Origin: an uncultured Chitinophagaceae bacterium
GTDB taxonomy: Bacteria; Bacteroidota; Bacteroidia; Chitinophagales; Chitinophagaceae
Length of the DNA: 64,000 nucleotides
Reading direction: 5' to 3'
Assembly: GCA_937981995.1 (NCBI GenBank)
Contig: CALJNC010000031.1
Location: forward strand, 1 to 64,000
Shown: piece after piece, positions 41,782 through 49,540 of the stretch
Numbering within the stretch: the first letter of the stretch is position 1
Layout: every line of letters starts with the position of its first letter
The notes under the pieces: generated by a model
Databases searched by the model: none
What the model was told of the DNA's origin: nothing
The model's input: only the letters and a program-made list of their open reading frames with translations
Position numbers and translations under genes: made by a program

Positions 41782-42378
41782 TCATTTCGCATTTAGTGGT
41801 TTGTCTGCTTTGAAAAATGCTCTTAATTCCATTTTGTATTTTTTAGTTTTTCCATTTGATTCTTCCCAAAAGTCATCACTTTTCAACTCCAAATATCCTG
41901 AAATTTCTCCCAAATTTTTGTAGTCTGGATTTTTCGTCAATTCAAGTTTGGTTTCATAACAATAAACAGAAAGTCCATGAATAAGTTTGGTATCATTTTC
42001 TTTGTACTTGTAGATTGGGACATCTGATTTTGCTAAACAAGTTAGTTCGTACTTGTCTTTAAATAAATCAAGATAAAATCCAAACCCCGCAAACATTCCT
42101 GCAAATCCTGTAATTCTAATTGTGTCTTTTATTTGTTCCGACATAGTGAAGAATTCGATTTGTCTCTCATTGTAAGTATCGATAATCAAACTGTCATTCT
42201 CATACATTCTTACTTCCATTTTACCCATGGAAACTCCGTTAGCGGAACTTGTGATTTGGTTTATTGTATCTGAAATTCCCGGGTTAATATTGATTTCGTG
42301 AAATCTGTTTTTAGTCTGTCCAGTAGAACAAGAAGAAATTAATAAAATAGGAAATATTAAAATTAGGAATAGTTTCAT
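41782..42378 (-). CDS. Cassette-borne lipoprotein of unknown function
   Basis: 198-aa predicted lipoprotein, signal peptide with lipobox ISSC (Cys at ~17). The mature domain is beta-rich (SMGKMEVRMYENDSLIIDTY; FAGMFAGFGFYLDLFKDKYELTCLAKSDVPIYKY; GEISGYLELKSDDFWEES), charged, and not recognised. It is the sole gene between two inverted-repeat elements (41580-41775 and 42396-42534). Its stop codon is 6 nt from element 1 and its start is 17 nt from element 2. Single-gene units of this kind with their own signal peptide are consistent with a mobile cassette (inference). Confidence 0.7.
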   Translation of the reverse strand: MKLFLILIFPILLISSCSTGQTKNRFHEININPGISDTINQITSSANGVSMGKMEVRMYENDSLIIDTYNERQIEFFTMSEQIKDTIRITGFAGMFAGFGFYLDLFKDKYELTCLAKSDVPIYKYKENDTKLIHGLSVYCYETKLELTKNPDYKNLGEISGYLELKSDDFWEESNGKTKKYKMELRAFFKADKPLNAK

Positions 42379-42395
42379 TAATTATTTTTTAGTTA

Positions 42396-42534
42396 TTGCT
42401 AACGTGTTTGTATATGGTTTGTTGCGTGTTTCAAGCATCTAATTTAGTAAATAATTACGGACAAAGAAAGTCCGGGAGGACTTTCGCAAGTAGGCAAGAA
42501 GCCAGCAATAAATTATATACGGTGTTGCCAACAG
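42396..42534. repeat. Cassette-like inverted-repeat element 2
   Basis: TTGCTAACGTGTTTGTATATGG (42396 onward) and ATTATATACGGTGTTGCCAAC (to 42532) are imperfect inverted copies; an internal hairpin GAAAGTCC (42466-42473)/GGACTTTC (42478-42485) stands in the middle. The right end carries GTGTTGCCAAC, equivalent to GTGTTAGCAA of element 1. The stop codon of the following gene begins 6 nt away. Confidence 0.65.
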
Positions 42535-42540
42535 TTATTT

Positions 42541-42975
42541 TTATCCGTAGCAATTCATTTTCAGTTCATTACTATTTTTGGATATTCTGAATTCACCTAT
42601 TTTCTTTAATACCTTTTCAATTTCCTCAATATTTTGAGATTCAACATTATTTTTGTTGTTTAAAAATTCGGTCGGAAAACTAATCCATTCAATTTCTTTG
42701 TATAATAGCCAATCATTAAAAGAATTCATCCCTTCAAATCCGATATTCCAATAGTCGAAATCGTAACACAAATCCGCTGTAATATATAGTTGACCCATTC
42801 TTCCATCAAGCACTTTTCTGAAATTTATTCTTTTGATTAGTTCAGCGTTTTCCACTAATCCATCAATCAGTTTTTTCCATTTAGCATTCGACATAAAATT
42901 AGCGGAAAACTTTTCCTTTATTTTGGAATCAAGTTTTCTATCTAAATCGGCAGTTGTTGGTTTGTACGTTTTCAT
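42541..42975 (-). CDS. Cassette-borne hypothetical cytoplasmic protein
   Basis: 144 aa, no signal peptide or membrane segment. It contains helices (KLDSKIKEKFSANFMSNAKWKKLIDGLVEN) and a distinct aromatic/acidic middle (DLCYDFDYWNIGFEGMNSFNDWLLYKEIEWISFP), resembling small immunity-like or SMI1/KNR4-type folds only loosely; not recognised. It lies between element 2 and the partial element at 42983, with the stop 6 nt from element 2 and the start 7 nt from the next TTGGCAAC end, so it forms the second cassette-like unit. Confidence 0.65.
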   Translation of the reverse strand: MKTYKPTTADLDRKLDSKIKEKFSANFMSNAKWKKLIDGLVENAELIKRINFRKVLDGRMGQLYITADLCYDFDYWNIGFEGMNSFNDWLLYKEIEWISFPTEFLNNKNNVESQNIEEIEKVLKKIGEFRISKNSNELKMNCYG

Positions 42976-42982
42976 CTAATTG

Positions 42983-43020
42983 TTGGCAACGGGGTAATAT
43001 CGATTATTACACCATATTCT
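42983..43020. repeat. Outer end of the cassette-like series (partial element)
   Basis: TTGGCAAC at 42983-42990, followed by a GTAATA/TATTAC-type palindrome, repeats the left-end sequence of elements 1 and 2 but lacks an obvious inverted partner before the fbaB terminator at 43145. It may be the array boundary or a decayed element. Confidence 0.4.
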
Positions 43021-43144
43021 TTCGTTATTATACCAAATATAGATAGTTATGGGCAGTTTTTTGAGCAAATGGTGCTAAATTCAATTCTTTAATTATTAGT
43101 CTAAAACGGCAGGTTATGCGCATGTTTTATTTTGGGAATAAAAA

Positions 43145-43174
43145 AATCCCGGCAAGCTATAGCGTGCCGAGATT
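43145..43174 (-). terminator. Rho-independent terminator of fbaB
   Basis: AATCCCGGCAAGCTATAGC and GTGCCGAGATT form a strong hairpin; on the minus strand the stem is followed by a T-run (positions 43146-43139). It lies just after the aldolase stop and also separates fbaB from the cassette-like region. Confidence 0.8.
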
Positions 43175-43192
43175 AGTGATTTTTAAAAAGAT

Positions 43193-44251
43193 TTACGCTA
43201 ACGTAATACTCTTATCAAGATAAACGTCTTGAATTGTATTTAATAACTTAACACCCACTTTCATGTCTTTTTGGAATGCTTTTCGTCCGCTAATTAAGCC
43301 CATACCTCCTGCACGCTTGTTTACTACGGCAGTCATTGTAGCTTCAGCTAAATCAGTTGCACCTGCACTTGCTCCACCAGAGTTAATTAAGCCTACGCGG
43401 CCCATATAACAGTTAGCTACTTGATAACGGCACAAATCAATCGGGTGATCAGATGTCAATTTCTTATATACATCGTCATGTGTTTTAGCAAAACTAATTT
43501 CTTTAAAACCACCATTATTTGTAGGAAGTTTTTGTTTTATAATATCAGCTTGTAACGTAACTCCTAAGTGATTTGCCTGAGCAGTTACATCGCTTGATGC
43601 GTGATAATCCGTACTGTCTTTTTTGAAACCTGGGTTACGTAAGTAACACCACAACACAGTAGCCATACCTAACTCATGTGCATATTCAAATGCTTCTGCA
43701 ATTTCTTGAATTTGACGCTCGCTTTGCTCGCTACCAAAATAGATAGTAGCACCTACTGCCGTAGCACCCATATTCCATGCGTCCTTAATATTACCAAACA
43801 TAATTTGGTTAAATGTATTTGGGTAGGTCAATAATTCATTGTGATTAATTTTTACAATGAAAGGAATTTTGTGAGCATACTTACGTGCTACACTTCCTAG
43901 TACACCATAAGTTGAAGCTACTGCATTACAACCACCTTCGACGGCTAGTTTTAGAATATTTTCAGGATCAAAGTAAATAGGGTTTGGAGCAAAAGATGCA
44001 CCCGCTGTATGTTCTATTCCTTGATCAACAGGTAGTATAGATACATAACCTGTATTTTTTAAACGACCGTGTCCTAATAAACGAGCGATACTATTCAAGG
44101 TTTGAATATTTCTGTTCGAACCAATCCATGAAGTTTCAATTGTTTTTTTAGAAGGAACATGCAACTGCTTTTTGTCAATTGTTTTGCATGTGTGCTCTAA
44201 GTAGTATTCGGCGTCTTTACCTAATAAATCTACGATGTGTTGTTTTGCCAT
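43193..44251 (-). CDS. fbaB: Class I fructose-bisphosphate aldolase
   Basis: Glycolytic/gluconeogenic enzyme cleaving fructose 1,6-bisphosphate to DHAP and glyceraldehyde 3-phosphate through a Schiff base. The sequence is close to E. coli FbaB throughout: [22 protein letters not shown] near 65-90, the [14 protein letters not shown] stretch near 235-248 with the likely Schiff-base Lys, [23 protein letters not shown] and the C-terminal [31 protein letters not shown]. 352 aa matches FbaB (350). Divergent from ndh with a 173-bp gap; its own terminator follows. Confidence 0.96.
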   Translation of the reverse strand: MAKQHIVDLLGKDAEYYLEHTCKTIDKKQLHVPSKKTIETSWIGSNRNIQTLNSIARLLGHGRLKNTGYVSILPVDQGIEHTAGASFAPNPIYFDPENILKLAVEGGCNAVASTYGVLGSVARKYAHKIPFIVKINHNELLTYPNTFNQIMFGNIKDAWNMGATAVGATIYFGSEQSERQIQEIAEAFEYAHELGMATVLWCYLRNPGFKKDSTDYHASSDVTAQANHLGVTLQADIIKQKLPTNNGGFKEISFAKTHDDVYKKLTSDHPIDLCRYQVANCYMGRVGLINSGGASAGATDLAEATMTAVVNKRAGGMGLISGRKAFQKDMKVGVKLLNTIQDVYLDKSITLA

Positions 44252-44397
44252 AATGGGACTCTTTTTTTAAGATTTTGGGCGAATTTAGTCTGAAAAAGCT
44301 AGTTTTTGTTTAAAAAACAATAAAATAACGCATTTTTTTGAGAATCCCGCTTTGTTTGATATTGTTGAAATAAGAGAGCTACCAGTAGATTGCGTTG

Positions 44398-44405
44398 TAA
44401 TTTTG
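44398..44405 (+). promoter_or_regulatory. TAnnTTTG promoter -7 element for ndh
   Basis: TAATTTTG followed by TACCC ends 19 nt before the ndh ATG (44425). No exact -33 TTG at the expected spacing. Confidence 0.42.
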
Positions 44406-44424
44406 TACCCGAAAATACAAAGCT

Positions 44425-45684
44425 ATGGGAGCAATGGGCAGCAAAAAAATAGTCGTAATTGGTGGTGGATTTGCAGGTTTGCAATTGTGCCGAAAGCTAA
44501 GAAATAAAAAAGGCTTTGAGGTCTTATTGGTTGACCGTGAAAATCACCACATGTTTCAACCTTTGTTTTATCAAGTGGCAACTGCTCGTTTGGAGCCCAG
44601 TAGTATTTCATTTCCGTTTCGTAAAATTTTTCAACGAGCCAAAAATATTGATTTCCTTATGGCAAATGTTGCATCAATAAATGCAGCACAAAATATAATT
44701 GTAACCGATCAAGGTGAAGTTGCATTTGATGAGTTGGTACTAGCCACAGGAGCCTATACTAACTATTTTGGCAATGACAGCGTGCAAGAAAATGCGTTAA
44801 GTATGAAAACTACGCACGAGGCAATTTATATACGTAATCATATGCTCATGAACTTTGAGCGCATGATGGAGAAAAAAGATTCCGAAGGTCATAAGAATAT
44901 TGTAGTAGTAGGAGGTGGTCCAACCGGTGTGGAGTTGGCAGGCTCTTTTGCCGAAATGAAAAATGTAATTCTTCCAAAGGATTATCCGCGCCTAGATGTA
45001 TCTGATGTAAAAATATACTTAATAGAGGGTGCTGAGTATCCCTTAAATGTAATGAGTCATAAATCTAAATCAAGTGCCAAAAAGTATCTTGAAAAATTAG
45101 GAGTGGAGGTAATTACAAAAACATTTGTAAACAACTATGACGGACAAACAGTGGAGCTGAGTACAGGCGACAAAATACAATCAGACAATGTTATTTGGGC
45201 AGCAGGGGTAAAAGGTAATTATGTACCTGGCTTAACTGATGAAGTAGAGCAAAAAGGCAATCGTTATAAAGTAAATAGACAAAACAAAATTGACGGCTAC
45301 GAAAATATTTATGCCTTGGGTGATGTAGCTTATATGGAAACGGAAAAATTTCCGAAAGGTCACCCGCAAGTAGCAAATGTGGCTATTAATCAAGCAAACA
45401 CACTGGCCAAGAATTTAGTAAAACCAGAGGCTGTACCAAAAGACTTTGTATATAAAGACTTAGGTTCTATGGCAACAGTAGGTAAACATAAGGCTGTAGT
45501 GGATGCACCTTTTGGTTCTATTACAGGCTTTATTGCTTGGTTTATTTGGATGGCTCTGCACCTTATGTTGATACTAAGCGTAAGAAACAAATTAATCATT
45601 TTTATAAACTGGGCATGGAGTTATTTAACTCGAGATACTTCCTTGCGATTAATTCTTAGAGCTAGACAGAAAAATTGGGGTTAG
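44425..45684 (+). CDS. ndh: Type II NADH dehydrogenase (NDH-2)
   Basis: Single-subunit, non-proton-pumping NADH:quinone oxidoreductase, peripherally bound to the inner membrane. FAD-binding Rossmann motif VVIGGGFAGLQLCRKL near residues 9-24, NAD-binding VVVGGGPTGVELAGSFAEM near 160-178, quinone-site segment NVAINQANTLAKNL near 320-332 (equivalent to AxQxA region), GDVAYMETEKFPKGHPQVA, and a C-terminal membrane-seeking helix (GFIAWFIWMALHLMLILSVRNKLIIFINWAWSYLT). 419 aa is full length. A lone gene divergent from fbaB. Confidence 0.94.
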   Translation: MGAMGSKKIVVIGGGFAGLQLCRKLRNKKGFEVLLVDRENHHMFQPLFYQVATARLEPSSISFPFRKIFQRAKNIDFLMANVASINAAQNIIVTDQGEVAFDELVLATGAYTNYFGNDSVQENALSMKTTHEAIYIRNHMLMNFERMMEKKDSEGHKNIVVVGGGPTGVELAGSFAEMKNVILPKDYPRLDVSDVKIYLIEGAEYPLNVMSHKSKSSAKKYLEKLGVEVITKTFVNNYDGQTVELSTGDKIQSDNVIWAAGVKGNYVPGLTDEVEQKGNRYKVNRQNKIDGYENIYALGDVAYMETEKFPKGHPQVANVAINQANTLAKNLVKPEAVPKDFVYKDLGSMATVGKHKAVVDAPFGSITGFIAWFIWMALHLMLILSVRNKLIIFINWAWSYLTRDTSLRLILRARQKNWG

Positions 45685-45750
45685 TTTTATTGGATAATTG
45701 CTATTGGAAAGTAGATAGTGAATTAAATTCTAATTAAATCTAGGACTCTT

Positions 45751-45781
45751 GTCATGCTGAATTTATTTCAGCATCCTCGAC
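45751..45781. repeat. Dispersed-type intergenic palindrome
   Basis: GTC-ATGCTGAA (45754-45761)...TTCAGCAT (45767-45774)-..GAC is a near-perfect palindrome. The GTCATGCTGAA..TTCAGCAT pattern is a known look of multi-copy intergenic repeats in Bacteroidota genomes, but only one copy is present in this window. Lies in the convergent gap after ndh. Confidence 0.5.
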
Positions 45782-45818
45782 AATAACAGGAAGTAGAATT
45801 GTGTTTCGCCAAAATGCA

Positions 45819-46571
45819 TTAAAGGAATTGATGTATATAATTATCTAGCGTTTTTTTATTTATTGAAAGATTAAAATGATTCGAGCTAATCCCGTTAATC
45901 ATAATTTGTGTTTCAAGAATGGAATCACCATAGCTTTTGGCAATCAATCCCATGAGCATTTGCCTAGGTGGGAGGAATAGGCATTGGCCATACATGCCAC
46001 ATGACTGCGCTCTGGTTAAATTTATTTTTTTGTCAACTGTTGTTATTTGGGCAGACCACGATGATTTCTGAGGTAGAAAAAGAGTATCTTTTTTTGATAA
46101 ATTATAAATAAAAAGTGGGTAGTGCTCAATTGCAATTATGTAGTTTTCTAAATCATAATAAGATTCACGTAGAATTATTTTATTTGTATCGACGTATAAA
46201 TTTAGACTATCAGAATTACGGGTTCTATCATTCAATACTTTAGCGATCAAGTACTTATTTCGAATATTATCTATACTGAAAGTTCCATCTGGTCTTTTAA
46301 TCATAGGTTTAGGAATATAGCTTGCTATTGGTCGGTTGGGAAGAATTATTGAATCTACGTTATTACCTATGTAATAAATTGGCAAGGTTTGAAAATCACA
46401 ATTAGAAGGAAAGAATTTTCTGTGTTTCTTATTCAATACCACTGTATCAATTATCACTGGAGAAAATAGCCTTTCAGTTTTGGTTTGACATGAGTAGATG
46501 AATAAGCATAGCGGAAATAACAAGAAGTACTTACTACAAATCAAACTCCAACCAACGCGTTCCCTTTTCAT
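45819..46571 (-). CDS. Lipoprotein of unknown function
   Basis: ~250-aa exported protein. The N terminus MKRERVGWSLICSKYFLLFPLCLFIYSC ends in a lipobox Cys. The mature part is beta-rich with repeated N-D/S and Y motifs (NCDFQTLPIYYIGNNVDSIILP; KYLIAKVLNDRTRNSDSLNLYVDTNK; CGMYGQCLFLPPRQMLMGL). Not recognised. The frame opens at 46583 and I use the ATG at 46571; either way the start lies inside the 3' end of the deoxynucleoside kinase gene (overlap of 38-50 nt), which suggests co-translation or that the gene was attached late. Confidence 0.65.
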   Translation of the reverse strand: MKRERVGWSLICSKYFLLFPLCLFIYSCQTKTERLFSPVIIDTVVLNKKHRKFFPSNCDFQTLPIYYIGNNVDSIILPNRPIASYIPKPMIKRPDGTFSIDNIRNKYLIAKVLNDRTRNSDSLNLYVDTNKIILRESYYDLENYIIAIEHYPLFIYNLSKKDTLFLPQKSSWSAQITTVDKKINLTRAQSCGMYGQCLFLPPRQMLMGLIAKSYGDSILETQIMINGISSNHFNLSINKKTLDNYIHQFL

Positions 46572-47169
46572 AATCAGCTTCAAGATACTTTACTAACTGA
46601 TTAAAGTGGTTTTTATTGTTTAAAAAATCAGTTTTTGTGGTGTCAATCATTAAGGTGATAAAAGGCTGACTTTTTAAAAAAGTTGAATAAGCGTCTTGTA
46701 TTTTTTCAAGATAATTATTTTCAATATCTTGCTCATAATCACGATTGCGGTGCGCAATGTTTTCTTGTAATTTAGCAATAGGGGCTTGCAAGAAAATTAA
46801 AATTTCGGGTTGTGGAAGGTTTGGATAAATAATATCAAAAAGCGTTTCGTATAATTCGTATTCATCGCTTGGTAAATTAACCTTGGCAAAAAGTTTACTT
46901 TTTATAAACAGGTAATCTGAAATAGTAACAGGCTGAAAGATATCCCGATTTGTCAATTGTTTTTTAAGTTGTTTATATCGCTCGGCTAAAAACGTAAGTT
47001 CCAAAGGGAAAGCATATCGTTCAGCATCTTTATAAAACTTAGGCAGAAACGGATTGTCCTCAAACTGTTCTAATATTAGTTGCGCATTAAAATGATCAGC
47101 CAATAATTTACTCAAGGTGGTTTTGCCTGCACCTATATTTCCTTCTATGGTTATGAGATGATACTTCAC
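46534..47169 (-). CDS. Deoxynucleoside kinase (dNK/dGK-dAK type)
   Basis: Salvage kinase phosphorylating deoxynucleosides with ATP. P-loop EGNIGAGKTTLSK near residues 9-21 of the chosen start, QLILEQFEDNPFLPKFY (substrate-site Glu), ERYKQL/LFIKSKLFAKVNLPSDE, and the lid-type motif HRNRDYEQDIENNYLEKIQDAY near 155-175 with conserved Arg residues. The frame could open with GTG at 47181, but a TAAATTTG element (47181-47188) overlaps that codon, so I choose the GTG at 47169 (MKYHLITIEGN-), the usual family N terminus. Adjacent folK (5-16 nt) is likely co-transcribed. Confidence 0.9.
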   Translation of the reverse strand: MKYHLITIEGNIGAGKTTLSKLLADHFNAQLILEQFEDNPFLPKFYKDAERYAFPLELTFLAERYKQLKKQLTNRDIFQPVTISDYLFIKSKLFAKVNLPSDEYELYETLFDIIYPNLPQPEILIFLQAPIAKLQENIAHRNRDYEQDIENNYLEKIQDAYSTFLKSQPFITLMIDTTKTDFLNNKNHFNQLVKYLEADYEKGTRWLEFDL

Positions 47170-47180
47170 TTGGAGATGCA

Positions 47181-47188
47181 CAAATTTA
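47181..47188 (-). promoter_or_regulatory. TAnnTTTG promoter-like element before the deoxynucleoside kinase gene
   Basis: TAAATTTG on the minus strand overlaps the folK stop codon (TAA) and ends 11 nt before the GTG at 47169. It may be an internal promoter, or coincidence because it includes the stop. Confidence 0.3.
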
Positions 47189-47668
47189 GCTTACTTTTTT
47201 TACCTGCAATTTATCTGCTGAGTTTTTAAGCAGTGTGAATATTTTTTTTCTCAAAACGGGATGAATATAATGTGGTGCAATTTCATGCATGGGAACTAAA
47301 ACAAAATTTCGTTCATGCAAAAAAGGGTGGGGTATAGTTAGCTTCTTTTTTTTAATAATTTGATTATTAAAAAAAAGGATATCAATGTCCATGGTACGGC
47401 TACTCCATTTGTCTTTGCGTTTACGGCCTAAGTCTTTTTCTATTGCCAGGCATCTGTTAAGGCATTCCTCAGCTGTATGTTCCGATTGTATATATAATAC
47501 CTGATTGTAAAAATCTGCTTGATTGGTTTTGCCCCAAGCGGCAGTTTGGTAAATGCTGGATTCTTTTATTATAGGGCCAATTTCTTGGGCAATATGATGC
47601 CGTGCCTTGCTTAAAAAACTAGCTCGATTTCCTTGATTGCCGCCTATCCCTAAATATATGCCGTTCAT
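47186..47668 (-). CDS. folK: 2-amino-4-hydroxy-6-hydroxymethyldihydropteridine pyrophosphokinase (HPPK)
   Basis: Folate-pathway enzyme transferring pyrophosphate from ATP to 6-hydroxymethyl-dihydropterin. Visible: N-terminal YLGIGGNQGNRASFL, SSIYQTAAWGKTNQADFYNQV, and the signature RKRKDKWSSRTMDIDILFFNN (Mg-binding Asp pair) near 85-105, then IPHPFLHERNFVLVPMHEIAP. 160 aa is the standard length. First gene of the folK-kinase-lipoprotein run; divergent from sppA. Confidence 0.95.
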   Translation of the reverse strand: MNGIYLGIGGNQGNRASFLSKARHHIAQEIGPIIKESSIYQTAAWGKTNQADFYNQVLYIQSEHTAEECLNRCLAIEKDLGRKRKDKWSSRTMDIDILFFNNQIIKKKKLTIPHPFLHERNFVLVPMHEIAPHYIHPVLRKKIFTLLKNSADKLQVKKVS

Positions 47669-47731
47669 GCGATTAGATATGCAATGTACGAGTAAGCGCG
47701 AATACCTTTACCTCAATAAAGCAAAAAAATC

Positions 47732-49474
47732 ATGAGACAATTTTTTAAATATTTCTTCGCTGCCTTAGCTGCACTCTTTATTTTCTGTGTGCTTGGTATT
47801 TTTATATTGATAGGTATTGGTGTGGCCAGTGGAAGTGGAAGTAAATCGGTACGCAGTAAAAGCGTATTGCATATTAATACATCAAACGTTTATGGCGAGC
47901 AATCTTCTGATAATCCTTTAGCAATGTTGCAAGGCGGAGCTGCTCAAACTAGTGGATTGCATGATGCAATACGTGCCATTGAGCATGCCGTTACAGACAA
48001 GAAGATAAAAGGAATTTATATAAAAATGGGTATGGCTTCTAATGGTTGGGCTAGTCTTTCTGAATTAAGAGAAGCGCTTAAAGAGTTTAAAAAATCAGAT
48101 AAGTTTATATACGCTTATGGTGAGGTTTGTGATCAGAAATCATATTACCTAGCTTCGGTTGCCGATAAAGTATTCCTCAATCCACAAGGTGGCATGGAGT
48201 TTAAAGGATTGGCTTTGGTTGGCAATTTCTTTAAAGGAGCCTTTGATAAATTAGGAGTAAAAACAGAAGCATTTCACTGTGGTAAGTTTAAAGGTGCGCA
48301 TGAGCCATTCTCGCGTAAAGATTTTAGTGGTCCTAATGAGTTTCAGTTAAAAGCAATGCTTACAGATATTGATTCATTATTTATGATAGCCGTGTCAGAG
48401 AAAACAGGCAAGTCAACTACAGAATTAAAACAAATAGCAAATAATCTTGAATTGAAGTTTCCAGCTGATGCAAAACGACTAGGTTTTATTGATGAATTGG
48501 TTTATTCTGATTCTGTACGAAGTTTATTAAAAGAGAAATCAGATATTGATGCTGACAAGGACATTCGCTTCGTAAGTATAGGAGAATATTTTCCTAGCGT
48601 AAAAAAGAAAAAAGGGAAAGGTAAAATAGCAATACTTTATGCTACGGGCTCCATTGTTGATGGCTCAGAAGGTGAAGGCATTGCATCTGAAAAATTTACA
48701 AAAAGCGTACGAGCTATTGCAAAGAAGGATAATATTGATGGATTATTACTACGCGTAAACTCACCGGGTGGGAGTGCATTGGCAAGTGAGGTAATTTATA
48801 GAGAGTTACAATTAGTAGGAAAGAAAATGCCCATTTATGTAAGTATGGGTGATGTAGCAGCAAGTGGTGGTTACTACTTATCATGTGCAGCAGATACAAT
48901 TTTTGCTGATGCAAATACAATTACTGGTAGTATAGGTGTAGTGGGCATGATGTTTAATATAGGAGACTTCATGAATAATAAATTGGGCGTTTCTTTTGAT
49001 GCAGTTAAAACGGGTGAGTTTGCCGATTTTCCTAATAACTACCGAACGATGACGGCGCAGGAAAAAGGATTCATTCAATCTTATCTTGACTCAGTTTATG
49101 TAACATTTAAATCTCGAGTAGCCGAGGCAAGAGGCATGACACCATCACAAGTGGAAGAGCTTGCACAAGGGCATGTATACTCAGGACTAGCGGCAAAGGA
49201 TTTAAACTTAGTAGATGTAATAGGCTCGCAGAACGACGCTTTAGATGCACTAGCTAAAAAACTAGATTTGGAAGATTATTCAATTGTTGAATATCCTAAA
49301 AAAGAAGATGGTTTTGCCCAGTTCATTTCTCAAGCTACTGGAGGCAACAAGGAAGTAGCACTTATGAAAAAATACTTAGGAGCAGATTATAAACTTGTTT
49401 TACAAATCAAAGAATTGCGTTCGCAACAAAATAAAATTTTGGCTCGTATGCCTTATATCTTTGATATCAAGTAG
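47732..49474 (+). CDS. sppA: Signal peptide peptidase SppA, 67K type
   Basis: Inner-membrane serine protease that degrades cleaved signal peptides. One N-terminal helix (FAALAALFIFCVLGIFILIGIGVA, residues ~10-35), then tandem SppA domains. The first supplies the general-base Lys (AFHCGKFKGAHEPFSRKDF near 185-203), the second the nucleophile Ser in GDVAASGGYYLSCAAD near 373-388, preceded by LLRVNSPGGSALASEVIYREL. 580 aa is the long (E. coli-like) form. It is followed by the large surface protein gene with a 66-nt gap. Confidence 0.95.
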   Translation: MRQFFKYFFAALAALFIFCVLGIFILIGIGVASGSGSKSVRSKSVLHINTSNVYGEQSSDNPLAMLQGGAAQTSGLHDAIRAIEHAVTDKKIKGIYIKMGMASNGWASLSELREALKEFKKSDKFIYAYGEVCDQKSYYLASVADKVFLNPQGGMEFKGLALVGNFFKGAFDKLGVKTEAFHCGKFKGAHEPFSRKDFSGPNEFQLKAMLTDIDSLFMIAVSEKTGKSTTELKQIANNLELKFPADAKRLGFIDELVYSDSVRSLLKEKSDIDADKDIRFVSIGEYFPSVKKKKGKGKIAILYATGSIVDGSEGEGIASEKFTKSVRAIAKKDNIDGLLLRVNSPGGSALASEVIYRELQLVGKKMPIYVSMGDVAASGGYYLSCAADTIFADANTITGSIGVVGMMFNIGDFMNNKLGVSFDAVKTGEFADFPNNYRTMTAQEKGFIQSYLDSVYVTFKSRVAEARGMTPSQVEELAQGHVYSGLAAKDLNLVDVIGSQNDALDALAKKLDLEDYSIVEYPKKEDGFAQFISQATGGNKEVALMKKYLGADYKLVLQIKELRSQQNKILARMPYIFDIK

Positions 49475-49540
49475 GGGCTTGGTTTAAGGGCTGATACCCT
49501 ATTATTTCGTATCTTCATACAATTCAAAACGTATGTTGTT

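Noticed and set aside
41580-42534. True integron attC sites
   Set aside because: The ends (TGCYAAC / GTTRGCA-like) resemble but do not match the RYYYAAC/GTTRRRY consensus, and no integrase gene is seen. I keep only the cassette-like label.
42396-42590. 64-codon frame on the plus strand
   Set aside because: Runs through the inverted-repeat element and into the opposite gene; composition reflects the element, not a protein.
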